From Synaphobranchus kaupii (Eukaryota > Chordata > Actinopteri > Anguilliformes > Synaphobranchidae), in NCBI GenBank assembly GCA_029718625.1, contig CM056397.1:2814590-2878589 (forward strand): DNA of 64,000 nt, read 5' to 3'. Both the position numbers and the translations under genes were made by a program. The notes below the pieces were generated by a model. It was not told where the DNA came from, did not search any database, and saw only the letters and a program-made list of their open reading frames with translations. Below are positions 1-10,849 of this stretch, one piece after another (positions within the stretch are counted from its first letter, which is position 1; each line of letters opens with the position of its first letter).

Positions 1-322
1 AGTGATGGTGCCTGGGCAGAGGTTGCTATATAAACCCTAACTGCAGGTGTATCCGAGCGCTAGAAGTTTGGACTGTTGGAGTTGCAAACTTGGATTCAAC
101 GTACAGCGTACAGTTAGGGGATGTTAATCACGTAAGAAGGGTCCGAGGAAGGACGGGGTTGGGATATGTGGAATCTAGGGGTACAGCTCGCACGGTGTAA
201 GTAACACAAAAGGTTTTGCCACTAGGTGTTTAGAAAGAGTAATATTAATAAAAGAGTGCAGCGTTGATAGGGTTAAAAGGTGAGTGAATGCAAGCTACGA
301 GAAAAGTGTGTTGAAACATATT
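1..322 (+). promoter_or_regulatory. Retrovirus-like 5' leader: TATA box, AATAAA, splice donors
   Basis: This stretch precedes the small ORFs and gag. TATATAAA lies at 27-34 and AATAAA at 247-252, the order expected for promoter and poly(A) signal in an LTR. A good splice-donor match (AAG|GTGAGT) has its GT at 280-281. A second (CAG|GTAAGA) has its GT at 581-582, just after the first small ORF. I could not find a primer-binding site or the LTR edge, and the left end may be cut by the window. The LTR assignment is inference from signal order and from the gag downstream. Confidence 0.4.
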
Positions 323-565
323 ATGCATTACAGCATTCTAACGTTTCATGAAGGAGGTGAAATTACTGAGAGACATATATACGGAAAGGGATACGGATCT
401 GAGAAGTATATGATTGAGAGGAGAACAACTGAAGGGAAAATAGAAATTGCATATAGAACTACAGAGAGTGAGTGGCATGAGGAAAAATTACAGGCTATGC
501 TACAAGGAAGGTTCGTTCAGGGATTACAAATAACAGAGAGCAATAAAGAAGAGGAAAATAAATAG
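323..565 (+). CDS. Small ORF 1 upstream of ERV gag (80 aa), unknown function
   Basis: An open frame of 80 residues from the ATG at 323; an upstream GTG in frame is not a likely eukaryotic start. No known domain is recognised and there is no signal peptide or membrane segment. The second half has a pattern of an aromatic or hydrophobic residue, then E-R-R/T, a Gly-Lys, then E-I-x-Y-x-T and a Trp followed by acidic residues. The same pattern recurs in the two ORFs at 632-862 and 888-1124, which are almost the same length. I infer a tandemly duplicated accessory gene family in the 5' leader of this endogenous retrovirus. Position between leader and gag recalls the accessory orf-c of walleye epsilonretroviruses, but I see no clear sequence match and claim no homology. 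Confidence 0.5.
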   Translation: MHYSILTFHEGGEITERHIYGKGYGSEKYMIERRTTEGKIEIAYRTTESEWHEEKLQAMLQGRFVQGLQITESNKEEENK

Positions 566-631
566 AATAAAATAAAGCAGGTAAGAATAAAAATACTAGG
601 AAAAAATTAGGACTAAAATTAATAGCATGAT

Positions 632-862
632 ATGATAATTCATCTGTTATCTGAGCGAACGTATGGTACCCTATTAGAAAAACATTTTGAGTGAGCGGAT
701 GATATTCTAGAAAATTCGGTAAGTGCTGAACAATCCAAGACAAAGTGGGTTTATGAAACAAAGCAGAGAGGAAAAAATGAAATATTGTACCTAACTCAGG
801 AGGAGTGGGAAATAATTCGGGAGACAAATTATTTTAGGATAGTGCGAGTGAAAAAGGAGTAA
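632..862 (+). pseudogene. Small ORF 2 upstream of ERV gag, one in-frame TGA
   Basis: Reading from the ATG at 632 gives a 76-codon frame closed by TAA at 860-862, broken only by a TGA at 692-694. Its first residues (MII, then H, L, S/I-E-R, then L-x-E-K-H) match the start of small ORF 3 (MII, H, L-I-E-R, then E-K-H). Its second half repeats the K-W-V / E-I-L-Y-L-T / E-E-W / R-I-V pattern of its neighbours. The intact frame on both sides of the TGA suggests a recent break, a sequencing error or, less likely, readthrough. It lies 66 bp after ORF 1 and 25 bp before ORF 3, separated by A-rich AATAAA-like spacers. Confidence 0.5.
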
Positions 863-887
863 TAGAATAAATAGTAAAAAATAAGGA

Positions 888-1124
888 ATGATAATCGTAA
901 ATACACACTGGTTAATTGAAAGAAAAAGTGGTTTATTTTGTGAAAAGCATTCTATGCGATTTGAAACAGGCACAGACGGAGAATTGCCAAATTGCAAGTG
1001 TGCGGTAAAAGAACAGTGGATAGTGCGAACTTTAAATCCATATGTTGAATTTAAAATAAGTAGGCAAACTTGGCACGAATTTCGCTGTGATTTTTGGAGC
1101 AGGATAGTACTCCAAGATAATTAA
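888..1124 (+). CDS. Small ORF 3 upstream of ERV gag (78 aa), unknown function
   Basis: An open frame of 78 residues starting at the ATG at 888. It is similar in length and residue pattern to the two preceding small ORFs: MII start, L-I-E-R, E-K-H, then K-E-Q-W-I-V-R-T, E-F-K-I-S, T-W-H-E and R-I-V near the end. It has four cysteines, three in the first half and middle and one near the end. No known family is recognised. It ends about 115 bp before the gag ATG, with an AT-rich spacer containing repeated AATAA units. The triplicate arrangement is visible in the sequence; an accessory role in the retrovirus is inference. Confidence 0.5.
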   Translation: MIIVNTHWLIERKSGLFCEKHSMRFETGTDGELPNCKCAVKEQWIVRTLNPYVEFKISRQTWHEFRCDFWSRIVLQDN

Positions 1125-1239
1125 AAGAAATTAAGGTTAGAATTAGAAATTAAATTAATTAAAAGTTTAACAAATTTAAATTAAAAAGTTTTTTGAGCAG
1201 TAATAAAATAAAATAAAATAAAGGACAAGAGGAAATAAA

Positions 1240-2740
1240 ATGACAGCTATGGGTACGCCCGTAGACAGGCTGGGAAAGAAATTCCCAGTGCTGAAAACGG
1301 AAATTGAAAAGGTATCAGCTAAATGGGAAAAAAGAACTAAAAAAGGAATAACCTGTTGGCCTAAACAAGGGACCTTTGACCTCGCAACGTGCAAAGAAAT
1401 GATAGAGATAGTAACGAATTACAAAGCAAAAAATAAGTCACAAAAAAGAGTTGATAAGAGAAAAAAGGAAATGGAAATATTAAAAATGTTTAAAGATGCA
1501 GGAGAGGAGCTGTGCAAGGCATACCGAGGAAAGGAAGGAAAGGCTAAACCCCAGGCCAAGCCACCCTTGGAGGACCCAAATGAAAGGAAGCCACCGCCAT
1601 ACACAGGAACAGACAATCAACAAAAGGAGGAAAAAGGTATTTATCCAGTAATAAAAGGAATAGTGAGTGTAGATGGGTCGCTGATACTAACACCAACAGA
1701 AGAAGAAAAACAAGCAAAAGTAGAGAAAGAGAAACAAAAGAGAGAGGAAGAAAAGAACAGATGTAATGATGAAGCAAATGCAGGAAGTAATAGAAAGGGA
1801 AAGGGAGGGACAAATAGGAGAGAGGGAAGGTGTAGAATGTTGGGTGCGAGACCAGCAAGAAGTAATGGATGAAAAGCAGAAGGCAATAGAGCAAACGGAA
1901 GTGAATAGGCAGAAAATGTGGTTGAGAATGGAAGACGAAGCAGCAAAAAGAGAACATAAGATGAAAAAGGAATATGAGGATATGACAAAGCATATGAGAG
2001 AGCTGGACCTTAGGGAAGCTAACTTTGAAACTAGAGAAAAAGTATCTGGAGCGCCGGGAGAAGGAGCGATTACAGCCAATAGAACAAGAGGATAAAAGAC
2101 GGAGGAGAAAATTAGAAGAAAGGTTAAGTGAAATAGAGCTACCAGGAGGTAGGAAATCAGTGAGGGCTAGAGCAGCAGCACTAAACAAAGGAGCAGCCTC
2201 AGACTCTTCAAACTCGGAGAAAGAGAGGGAGATAAGAAAAAGGAGGAGAATGCAAATGGAGTTAAGGAGGCGATGGGAGGAACAAAGAAAAGCAGATAGA
2301 AAGGAACATGGAGAGAAGTGGGAGGATTGGGAACCACTGTTACTAGCAAGGGGAGTAAATGATGAAGATGAGGATGAGGAAAGGAGAAAAGCAGCGAGAA
2401 AGAGAGAGTGGGAAAAGTGGGATGATGAGGATGAGGAAATGAACAAGGAAGCACAACATTATGTCCCGTCGAGACCCCCATTCAGACTGTCTTGTGGGGT
2501 AGGTGTAGAATTTGTAGTCATCATATAGCAGGGAAGGTGAGGAAGAAGCAAGACAAGAGAGAATACACACATCTAGTGAAGATGAAGAAGAGGAAGAGAT
2601 GCAGGGAAAGAATGAGGAAGAAGAAGGGGAGGAATATGAAACAGGAAGTGAGGAGGGAGAGAGGAGTCGGCGGGAAAGTGAGGAAAAAGAGGAGGGCAAA
2701 CTGCGCAGAAGCACAAGAGAAAGAAGAGCGCCAGTAAAAT
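1240..2740 (+). pseudogene. gag: Endogenous retrovirus gag remnant (MA region, PPPY motif, charged coiled coil), frameshifted
   Basis: The ATG at 1240 follows an A-rich leader. The first frame (to 1872) has a matrix-like N-terminus with the W-P-x-x-G-T-F-D signature at residues 40-47, as in gamma/epsilon-type MA, and a PPPY late-domain motif at residues 118-121. After that comes a very long Glu/Lys/Arg-rich coiled-coil-like stretch. The frame then changes: the similar charged sequence continues in the second frame over about 1766-2095, in the third over about 2025-2528, and back in the first from about 2599. No capsid or nucleocapsid zinc knuckle is recognised, and no pol or env follows, because a Tc1 fragment begins at 2741. 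The copy is broken and truncated. The length of the charged segment is unusual for gag. Confidence 0.65.
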
Positions 2741-2906
2741 GGCTCTTCCAAATGGACAATGACCCAAAGCATACTTCCAAAGTTGTGGCAAAATGGCTAA
2801 CTGACTTGCCAACACTATAGTTTGCTAACATGAAATCTGTGGAGTGGTTAAAAATTTGTTTTAATGACTTCAACCGTATGGAAACTTTAGACTTCAACTG
2901 TATCTA
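2741..2906 (+). mobile_element. 3' end of a Sleeping-Beauty-type Tc1 element
   Basis: The translated stretch 2741-2800 contains D-N-D-P-K-H-T-S-K, the second catalytic Asp region of Tc1 transposases. It is followed near 2830 by K-S-V-E-W-L-K, typical of the Tc1 C-terminus, and a stop. The right terminal repeat follows (ACTTCAACTGTA near 2895-2906), matching the salmonid/Sleeping-Beauty end. Most of the transposase is deleted. The element abuts the gag remnant and probably removed or replaced its 3' part. Confidence 0.8.
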
Positions 2907-2984
2907 CAGAATGCGATGTCCCGGAATAAGAGAAACTACGGGTTTGCACCATGGTTTGCGTTCATTATTACCCCTTGTAATTAC

Positions 2985-3078
2985 TCTTACCTTATCCACG
3001 GTGGCCCCTACTAGTGGTAATCATTGATGTCCCAATTATAGTAGGCCCTGTATTTCCCTGAAATTATCAATTAATTTA
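2985..3078. repeat. Dispersed repeat, second copy at 48541-48625
   Basis: The stretch with TTATCCACGGTGGCCCC, TAGTGGTA and TCCCAATTA-AGTAGGCC recurs in the same orientation near 48541-48625. No ORF or terminal structure is recognised. Confidence 0.6.
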
Positions 3079-3344
3079 CAACTTTTAAAAAAAACGTCAC
3101 TTGATAACTATATGTAGGCTATAATAGTTAGAAGGGCGTTTTACAAATAGGCTTGCTGTTCTGGGAAATTTCGAAATGAGGTAACCTGTGTTATACAGAC
3201 ATTTCTCATTTTCATAACAAGTCAAATTTTACAAAAATTAATTGAGACATATAGCCGCAAGTGGCAGCTGGGGGTTTGAGCAGTTAAAATGCCTAAAGAA
3301 GGTCAATTATATACAACATTTAAGAATATAAAAGCAATGTCGGG

Positions 3345-3475
3345 TAAGTGAGGACTAGGTAAAATGTGTATTTTCTGAATCCAGCGGTTCCAACAATCAA
3401 TGCCTTTGTTAAAACGTTCAGCACTCTGAATACTGAACACAAGCGATATTGCGTGCTAGAACCCCTCACTTAACC
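3345..3475. repeat. Possible short inverted-repeat element
   Basis: GTAAGTGAGG near 3345-3355 is mirrored by CCTCACTTAAC near 3463-3473, giving a unit of about 130 bp. Only the tips match, so this is a weak MITE candidate. Confidence 0.3.
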
Positions 3476-4854
3476 TACATTCAAAATAAGCTTTACGTGA
3501 TTTAATTTAATAATTATTATTAAAAATGACAATCATCAATTAAATCGCCAAATTCTTTGATAGGTAAGTCGAACAGTAACCTGGTGGATCAACCAACAAG
3601 CCAAAACAAAGTCTAAATCAGGTCTTGAGATTAAGTAATTTTATTCACTGAACACATTCAATTAGAATAATGACTGGGAATCATACATTCACGAAGGAAT
3701 GTAGGCTGACTACTTATAATTCACAAAAGGAAGACATTAAACCAGACATTAATCTGAATATACCAGAAAAGAGAGAGATAAGCCAAAAATTGCCATTATT
3801 TACCCTCCAGCTGAACAGGAACAAAAGGAAACGCACGAGGAACCAAAAAGAATGACTTCTTCACCAAACAAACTCCAAACAGACTAAAATCTTTTTCTGC
3901 AGTACATTCATAAAATACCTTGACAGGGAGGGGATCCATGCCCTGATTGGGTTAAGGTGTGGGAGGGGGGGGGGGAGGGGTCATTTATGACAAAGACTGG
4001 CTTATCTTTGATGTTGGGGGGGTGAGAGTGAGAGAGAGAGAGCGACAGAGATAGAGAGAAGGGGGGGGGGGGGGGGTATTAGATATCCTACAGCAATATA
4101 ACATGCAGCTGTGCAATGATACACATTCTACACAAATCAGAAGAATATTTCCTGTTTAACATTGAAAAACAATGTATGTCTATGGGAATTTTTGTGAATG
4201 TAGTCCATTGACTCAAGTGGCTAACTTTTGCGTTGGTACACCAGGTACATCAGAATGCTGTACGTTGAGATGGGAGGCAGTAGTTATCCCGGACAACAGC
4301 AGAAGGACCAAACCAGAGACAATGGTGTGAGACTTAAACCTCTCCCTTCTCTTTAATTTGAAGCAATAATCAATTTTTCTTTTAAAAAATAAAGTGTATT
4401 ATTACACTGTAATATCTCAGTAATTTACTTACTTATTTTTAGTCTCCCATTTTTTAATTTCCCATCTGTTTCGTAATGAAATCTATATTTTATGCTCCAA
4501 TTTATTTTATGTATCATCCATCAGTCTCTAGTGTAAAGGTACACTGTCCAAAGCAAACAGTTGAAAAATTGTCTAGCAGCAAAGTTACTAAGATGCCATC
4601 TTACATTACCCATGTGCCCCACCGTCTATTGTTTATCCAAATAAAATTAGCAGAAAATTAAGTCACCATCAAATTAGAAAATATCATCATATTCTAAATA
4701 ACTCAATGCATTCAGTATACATTTGCCTTTCATTTTACCTTTAACTGAAATATGCCTCCTACAAATATGTTTTCAGCTATAGCAGCCTTAATAACCATGT
4801 CATGCTGTGTCCGAATCAGCACCATTCCATAGCCTAGGCAGGACGAGACAGTTG
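3476..4854. other. No gene seen; G-rich and GA microsatellites
   Basis: AT-rich sequence without recognisable coding content. It contains two purine-rich tracts, poly-G/GGGAGGGG at about 3960-3980 and (GA)n followed by a 17-G run at about 4015-4078. These could form G-quadruplex structures on the + strand. Confidence 0.6.
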
Positions 4855-4858
4855 TTAA

Positions 4859-5970
4859 AGGATAAGTTCGCTATTTTGGACCTTGGACCCTATTTGCGGT
4901 CTGTCTTCCATGAACCTGACACATTGAGTCCATATTTTCGCTGATCGGTCCAGTATTGAGCTAGCTACAGATTTCCTGTAGGCTCTCACTGGGCTACAAT
5001 AGAAGTCAACGGGGCAATTAGAAATGTTATGGAAAAACAACGATAAATGTGCTTTTATAGCTCAGTGTGTATTCTTACGGTCTCAGTATGCTCTCCTGTG
5101 AAATATAGGCTATCGCAAACGCAAACCGAACGTTGAAACAACAGTTCCATTTGAAACAGAACTATTTCTCCGACCGCACTACCTCGCACTGTAAACTTCC
5201 GCAGTCTAGCTACGTTGTAGAGAGGCCGCTTGAAAAGCAGTTGATCACAAATCCTGACCTCCCGTTGGAGTTTACTAGCTAGTAGCCTACAGCAGAACTA
5301 TTTGTAACGCAGTGTTTGTAATCATCATTTGTAATAATTTACATTACCTGCGCAACTTCAGCCTCTCTCTCTTCTCTTGCTCTCTTATCATCCATCTCTT
5401 GTAGTTCTGTGTCCGTGTATTCTGGCTCAAATCTGTAGCCAGTAAAGTCAAAATCAAATTCTTCGTCTTCGTAATCATTATAGTCATCCATCATCCAAGT
5501 TTTTTTGTGGAAATTGTAGCCTACGTTGCTGCAGGTAAACAAACGCAGACTGCTCACATAGATAGTTTCGTAAACGGCCGGCACACCTTCCCGCTCCCCC
5601 ACCCCCGACACATAGTACTCCGCGGGAGCAGCGTAAACAAGCAACAGAGAAATGCTTACTTCCAAGCCATGCCAAGCACGTAAAAATGTTCGGATTGAGA
5701 TACATTTCACAGGAGAGCATACTGAGACCGGTAACAATACACCCTGAGCTTCCCGTCTCATTTATTGTACATGAAAGCACATTTATCGTTGTTTTTCCAT
5801 AACATTTCTAATTGCCCCGTTGACTTCTATTGTAGCCCAGTGAGAGCCTATAGGAAATCTGTAGCTAGCTCAATACTGGACCGATCAGCGAAGATATGGA
5901 CTCAATGTGTCAGGTTCATGGAAGACAGACCGCAAATAGGGTCCAAGGTCCAAAATAGCGAACTTATCCT
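4859..5970. mobile_element. TTAA-flanked, long-inverted-repeat element (Kolobok-like), non-autonomous
   Basis: The left arm (4859 to about 5107) and right arm (about 5705-5970) are near-identical inverted repeats. The tips are AGGATAAG and CTTATCCT. Exact TTAA copies flank it at 4855-4858 and 5971-5974. TTAA target plus AGG-type ends suits Kolobok, and piggyBac is the alternative because it shares the target. No transposase is present. The core carries a first-exon-like coding piece on the minus strand at 5348-5494. Confidence 0.85.
5348..5494 (-). CDS. First-exon-like coding piece, P2X7-intracellular-domain-like N-terminus (captured exon)
   Basis: From the ATG at 5494 the minus strand reads 49 codons of acidic then charged helical sequence: an acidic D/E/Y/F-rich start, then Y-R-F-E-P-E-Y-T, then a Glu/Arg-rich helix. 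The frame ends exactly at a splice donor (CAG|GTAATG, GT at 5347-5346), phase 0. The Y-x-F-E-P motif after an acidic leader resembles the N-terminus of the multicopy fish 'P2X purinoceptor 7-like' cytoplasmic-domain proteins as I remember them; this is not verified. The downstream Cys/His-rich domain expected for that family is absent here. It lies inside the inverted-repeat element, with the right arm as its upstream region, so the transposon appears to carry a promoter-proximal exon. Confidence 0.4.
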
Positions 5971-6028
5971 TTAAGTAGGAAAAAAATTAATTCTAAATGT
6001 AGTATACTTAAAACCCCCGTATGATATA

Positions 6029-6075
6029 CAGTGAGAACCATAATTCATTGGACAGTGACACATTTTTTTTGTAGC
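6029..6075. mobile_element. Tc1-type terminal repeat fragment
   Basis: The tract ACAGTGAGAACCATAATTC then GGACAGTGACACA resembles the outer end of fish Tc1 elements. No matching second end was found nearby. The rest of 5975-6364 shows nothing recognisable. Confidence 0.4.
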
Positions 6076-6364
6076 CGTTTTGCGGTGCTACAAACTTATT
6101 CGCTCTGACCCTGCAACACATGCGCTCAGCACCGGCGCCGCTGGCCGGGGGTGTATTTTAGGAATCACTAGTTTGTATTGAAATTATTGGATATAGCTCG
6201 ATAAAAGTATGGATTACGGGCGAACCGTTCATAGCCTTTAAACGTCCGCACTGCACCGCCGTTGTGGCTACTAGCTAAGATACTGTGCCTGGCTACGGGT
6301 GGAATTTTGCTGAACCTGCTAGGAAAACGCAGCTTAACCCAACTGCACTCAATTCTCTCAAAAT

Positions 6365-7331
6365 AAATAACAGCTAGGAGCATTGACTTACCATTCAGGT
6401 TTCTGAAATAGGAAAGTTATTAATTCTGCGGTTGAAGTTTTTTAAATATAATAGTATTAAAAGTAGCCTACCTATATAATCTCTTCACATCCTTAAATAA
6501 ATTGTGACCATCATTTCACATCACATCACTTAACTTTGACTTCTTTCAACTTGGAAGTTCAACATAACCGCTGCATTAGTAATAAATAACTGTACTCACG
6601 TTTACTTCTTGACGCACAAAATGGAGAATGCGAGGGCAGTGAATAGGCTTGTTTGCTCGAACATGCAGGACGGCAGTTGCGTAGGCTAATTGCACTAAAT
6701 TGTCTGCAGGTGGGTTTCTCTGCACTCAGGCTTGGGGTGTAGACGAGACAGAGCTATGTCAACTAATTGTTTCCATTAGCAACAATTTCCTTAATTAGCA
6801 ACTCCAATTGCATCATTTATTAATTTCTCTCAATTGGATAATTAGTATTAAAAAATGAATAACAGCTAGGAGCATTGACTTCCCATTGCCAAGTTGTCCA
6901 AGTTATTAATTCTGCGGTTGAAGTTTTTGAAACCTATTAAAAGTAGCCTACCTATAAAATCTCTGCACATCCTTAAATAAATTAAGAGACCATCATTTCA
7001 CCTGATTTAACTTTTACTTCTTTCAACTTGTTGGAAATTCAACATAACTGCTGCGTTAGTAATAAATAACTGTACTCACGTTTACTTCTTGATGCACAAA
7101 TAAAGAATGTTAGGCAGAATGCGAGGGCAAGTGAATAGGCTTGTTTGCTCGAACATGCAGGACAGCAGTTGCGTTGGCTAATTGCACTGAATTGTCGGCA
7201 GGTGAGTTTCTCTGCACTCAGGCTTCGAGTGGAGAGGAGGCGGAGCTGGGCTTTGGCAGCCTCCTATGTCAACTAATTGTTTTTTGTTTTTATTTTTTTA
7301 TTTTTTTTTCTCTCTCAATTGGATAATTATT
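6365..7331. repeat. Tandem duplication of a ~480-bp unit
   Basis: Unit 1 runs from about 6365 to 6851 and unit 2 from about 6855 to 7331. Both begin with AACAGCTAGGAGCATTGACT, share TTAATTCTGCGGTTGAAG and the CGAACATGCAGGAC tract, and end with CTCAATTGGATAATTA. They differ by scattered substitutions and by replacement of the segment before the end with a T-rich tract in unit 2. No coding function is seen. Confidence 0.8.
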
Positions 7332-8320
7332 CACTTGATTGTGCCGTTTGAGTACCTACAGAGGCCCACTGGAGGATAAATTCCAGCCCTGGACCATGTA
7401 CATAGAATTTCAGGATTGTATTGAGCCATTAATTAGAAAAACATTTTTAAGGTTTATAGCGGCCCCCAGGGATGGATTTGGACATACTTTGGCAAGCATC
7501 CTCAGTGGTATCTCACAAACGTTATTCTCGAGTTTTGTTCAAATTGGATGAACAGTCAATGAGTTATTGCCATTTATTTGATAGATCACGCCCAACCTCA
7601 CGTTGATTGGCTCACAGTTCCAGTAGTTATTGTCTGATATAGCTGCATTATAGTTAGCAAGTATAATTAGGTACACTAATGATATGTACCAAGTCTGGTC
7701 CAAATTGGTCAAGAAAAAAAAAAAAGCCTTAGGGAATAAACTATTTTGCATATTATGGAAATTAGCAAAAAATCCAACATGGTGGATAATGTGCATGCAA
7801 TCCAGGGAATAATCATAGCAAATTTGGTGTTAATTGGACAAAGGGTGTGGGAGATATTATATTAAAACTGTGAAGAGAAATGTTTATTATAACGCCACCA
7901 TGAGGCTGATTGAGGTGAGATTTTAAGCACTCTTCTTTCATACATTTATGATGAGTGTGCCAAGTTTCAAGTCTCTAAGCTGTACCATCTCATGGGAAAT
8001 TTAGCAAACACAGAGAAAAAAATTTAATAATAAAACCAGTGGAAAACAATAGCGAGTTATAGTATATTGTATCAGGGGAAGTCTGCCTCTCTCAATACAC
8101 GACCAAAATACACTGATCTTGACCGCCTCAGCATATGGCGGCCGCGCAGAAATCTGAGCGGTATCTAGGTTTTTATATCTATGGACTGAGCAACTAATGG
8201 TCATAGCTGACCCTGGCCCTGCCCCTTCCATGTTGACTGACAGGCCAACTCGTTTTGAAATAAATTTGCCTTGAAATTTGCCTTGGTCTTTTATATTAGT
8301 AAGCTAACGAAACGTCCAAA
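7332..8320. other. No gene seen; probable old dispersed repeat
   Basis: Contains phrases such as GTGTGCCAAGTTTCAAGTCTC and repeated 'compare-to-query' style tracts that recall degenerate fish repeats. There are no terminal repeats or ORFs I can support. Confidence 0.3.
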
Positions 8321-8322
8321 CA

Positions 8323-8867
8323 CACTGCCCGGCCAAAAAAAAAGTTGCACACTGTAATATTTTGTTGGACCGCCTTTAGCTTTGATTATGGCGCGCATTC
8401 GTCCTGGCATTGTTTCGACAACCTTATGCAACGTCACAACATTTATTTCCGTCCAGACTTGCATTCATTTTTGGCCTAGATCTTGTATTGACGACGGGAG
8501 AGTCGAACCACTCCGTGAAGTCTTCTCCAGCACATCCCAAAGACTTTCAATGGGGTTAAGGTCAGGACTCTGGTGGCCAATTCATGTGTGAAAATGATTC
8601 CTCATGCTCCCTGAACCACTCTTTCACAATTAGAGCCCGATGAATCTTGGCATTGTCTTCCTGGAATATGCCCATTGATGGGATAACCTGGTCATTCAGT
8701 ACATTCAGGTACTCAGCTGACTTAATTTTATTGCTGCATAACGTTTCTGAGCCTAGACCTGACCAATTGAAGCAACCCCAGATCATAACACTGCCTCCAG
8801 AGGCTTGTACAGTGGGCACTATGCATGACTGGTGCAACTGCTACTTTTTTTTTGGCCAGGGAGTGTA
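8323..8867 (-). mobile_element. Deleted Tc1-like element, family copy 1
   Basis: The left end CACTGCCCGGCC plus an A run is mirrored by the right end GGCCAGGGAGTG. The minus strand (8562-8837) encodes the middle of a Tc1 transposase with S-V-M-I-W-G-C-F and E-D-N-A-K-I-H, the second catalytic Asp region, ending at N-W-P-P-E-S. The DNA-binding domain and the terminal catalytic residue are missing. Two sister copies lie at 25259-25802 and 46578-46971. Confidence 0.85.
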
Positions 8868-10849
8868 AGTCCAGTTTCAGCACAGTAGCTAAGTGGCAAC
8901 TAGCCAGCTTAACGTTAGATGCACTCGCTTTGGCTTTAAAATGCCTAGTTACAACAGCACAGTATTGATTTCACACTACGGAAGTGGACATTCCTTTGTA
9001 ATTAAATGAAAAATTCCGTCAATGTACATTTGAATTGAGATTAAATTTACTGTTTCAAATTAAATGGCTCAAGCCAGAGTTTGATATTATTTCACAAACT
9101 ATTAAATGTTCCAATACTTTGTCTATTTAGTGGCCATTACGTTATTGCATTATTCATGTTTTCAGCTTACTGATATTTTAGTTGGAGGTGGTCGATATGT
9201 AACTGCAGCTCCACTATCAGCACCAGTACAGTAGTTGCACAGACAGCAGCAACAGGTGTTTGGGTAATGTTACTTGGGACTTGGCTTCCCATTAACATAT
9301 TGCGGGAATAACATGTTTGTTAGAGAACAGTGATTTTCTTTCCTTCTTTTAAAGTTTAATTTATTGTGTCCCTTTATAGATAGAGTTAACGTACACAGTA
9401 GCTATAACAGCTGACACCCGTTACGGATAGCCAAAGCTTTGTTACATGGAAACCGGTGAAATAGATTTTGATTTTGATATATTTTAAGTCAATTGGCTAC
9501 CATTGTATAACTAGTTTCTTTTTTCAGTTATGGTAGCTATTAACACCAAAATAAGGGTAATGTTGATGTTAACTAACGTTAGCTTTTTACCTTGCAGGAA
9601 ACATAATGTTAGATGTGCTACGTCATCTCCGAGGGGTTCAATTGTGAATAAGGTCGCCCACAATTTTATCCACAGCGTAGCCTACACCTTTCCTTGTTTG
9701 ATTTGGGCTTTGGAAATGGGAAAATGATGAAACTAAGTTATAGTTTTGTATCAGTTTTTTTTACAATGCTGAATGCTGCTGTTTAAATTGTTTTAACTTT
9801 AAACCTGTTGGTCACTTTAAGTACTGCAGTTCCTGTTTTTTTTGTAGTGTTTGAATAAAGGGTTGCAGTCTTTCATAACCAACTGTTGTTGTGGACTATA
9901 TACTGGGGATGTATTTGTTTGTTCTCCATTTGAGTGAGATGTTTTTAGGTGGCTAATTGGCCATCATGAGCAAAGTGCTTCCATATATTTTATTATTATT
10001 ATTTGTTCAAGAGTAAAACAAGGTATAGGAGTGGTATCGGCAGATGGCCAAAGCTGCGGTATCGGTATCGGGACATCTCTAAACAATGACGCACAAAATA
10101 CTTCACAAAACAATTAGTAAATATGCCTAATACAAGACTTAGAGAACCCTGCCCTAAACTCTGGCCATCGGCTTGGGGAATCAGGCGAAAAGCAGTAACT
10201 CCATCCCCTGAGTAATGGAGCTGAACTCCACACCGCAAAATCCACACTCAACACCACATCAGGGAACTTTACCATGGCATATCAGATCATATCTAACAAA
10301 ACCAAACGTGGTTTTATAGGCCCCTATTCCTTATTCCGATACGAATCCAATCATTTGCCCACCCACGGAATGGTGCGGAATATTCTGACATTATGACAGT
10401 TGCCTAATAGTACGTTTTTTGTAGTTTGCAAGACTTTTTAAAGATTACCTACGTGATGTCATTTTAGATGCCTCTTCAGATTTGTGGTGTTTTTCCCCAC
10501 CTAGTTTATGACCGCATATTTCTTCTCCCGCTACAACAACAATACATAAAATTTTCCGTTCCCACTCATCGTATGTGAAGTGAGTCCATAAATTCATCCT
10601 TTTCTTCCTTCCAACTTTTGATATACTAGTGTAGACCTATGTTAGTATTATCTGTCACCACCTCACGTTAGTTGCTTTCCTTTTTTGAAGTTTGCGTAAA
10701 ATCTGAATAACAGGATGTTAGGCAGAAACAGGAGTATAAATGAAGACTGCATCCAATCAATGACGAGAATCCATATTCCTCATTTGGCGTCACCTCTCTC
10801 TTTTGGGGTCTAATAAGTATTAGATTTCGTCACAGTTTTCATTTAGAAA
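8868..10849. other. No gene seen
   Basis: AT-rich non-coding sequence. A short GGTATCGG-type simple repeat lies at about 10030-10070. Nothing else is recognisable. Confidence 0.5.

Noticed and set aside
1544..2446. Long Ser/Phe/Leu-rich open stretch on the minus strand (300 codons)
   Set aside because: It is the complement of the purine-rich gag coiled-coil region. Composition explains the lack of stops and no domain is present.
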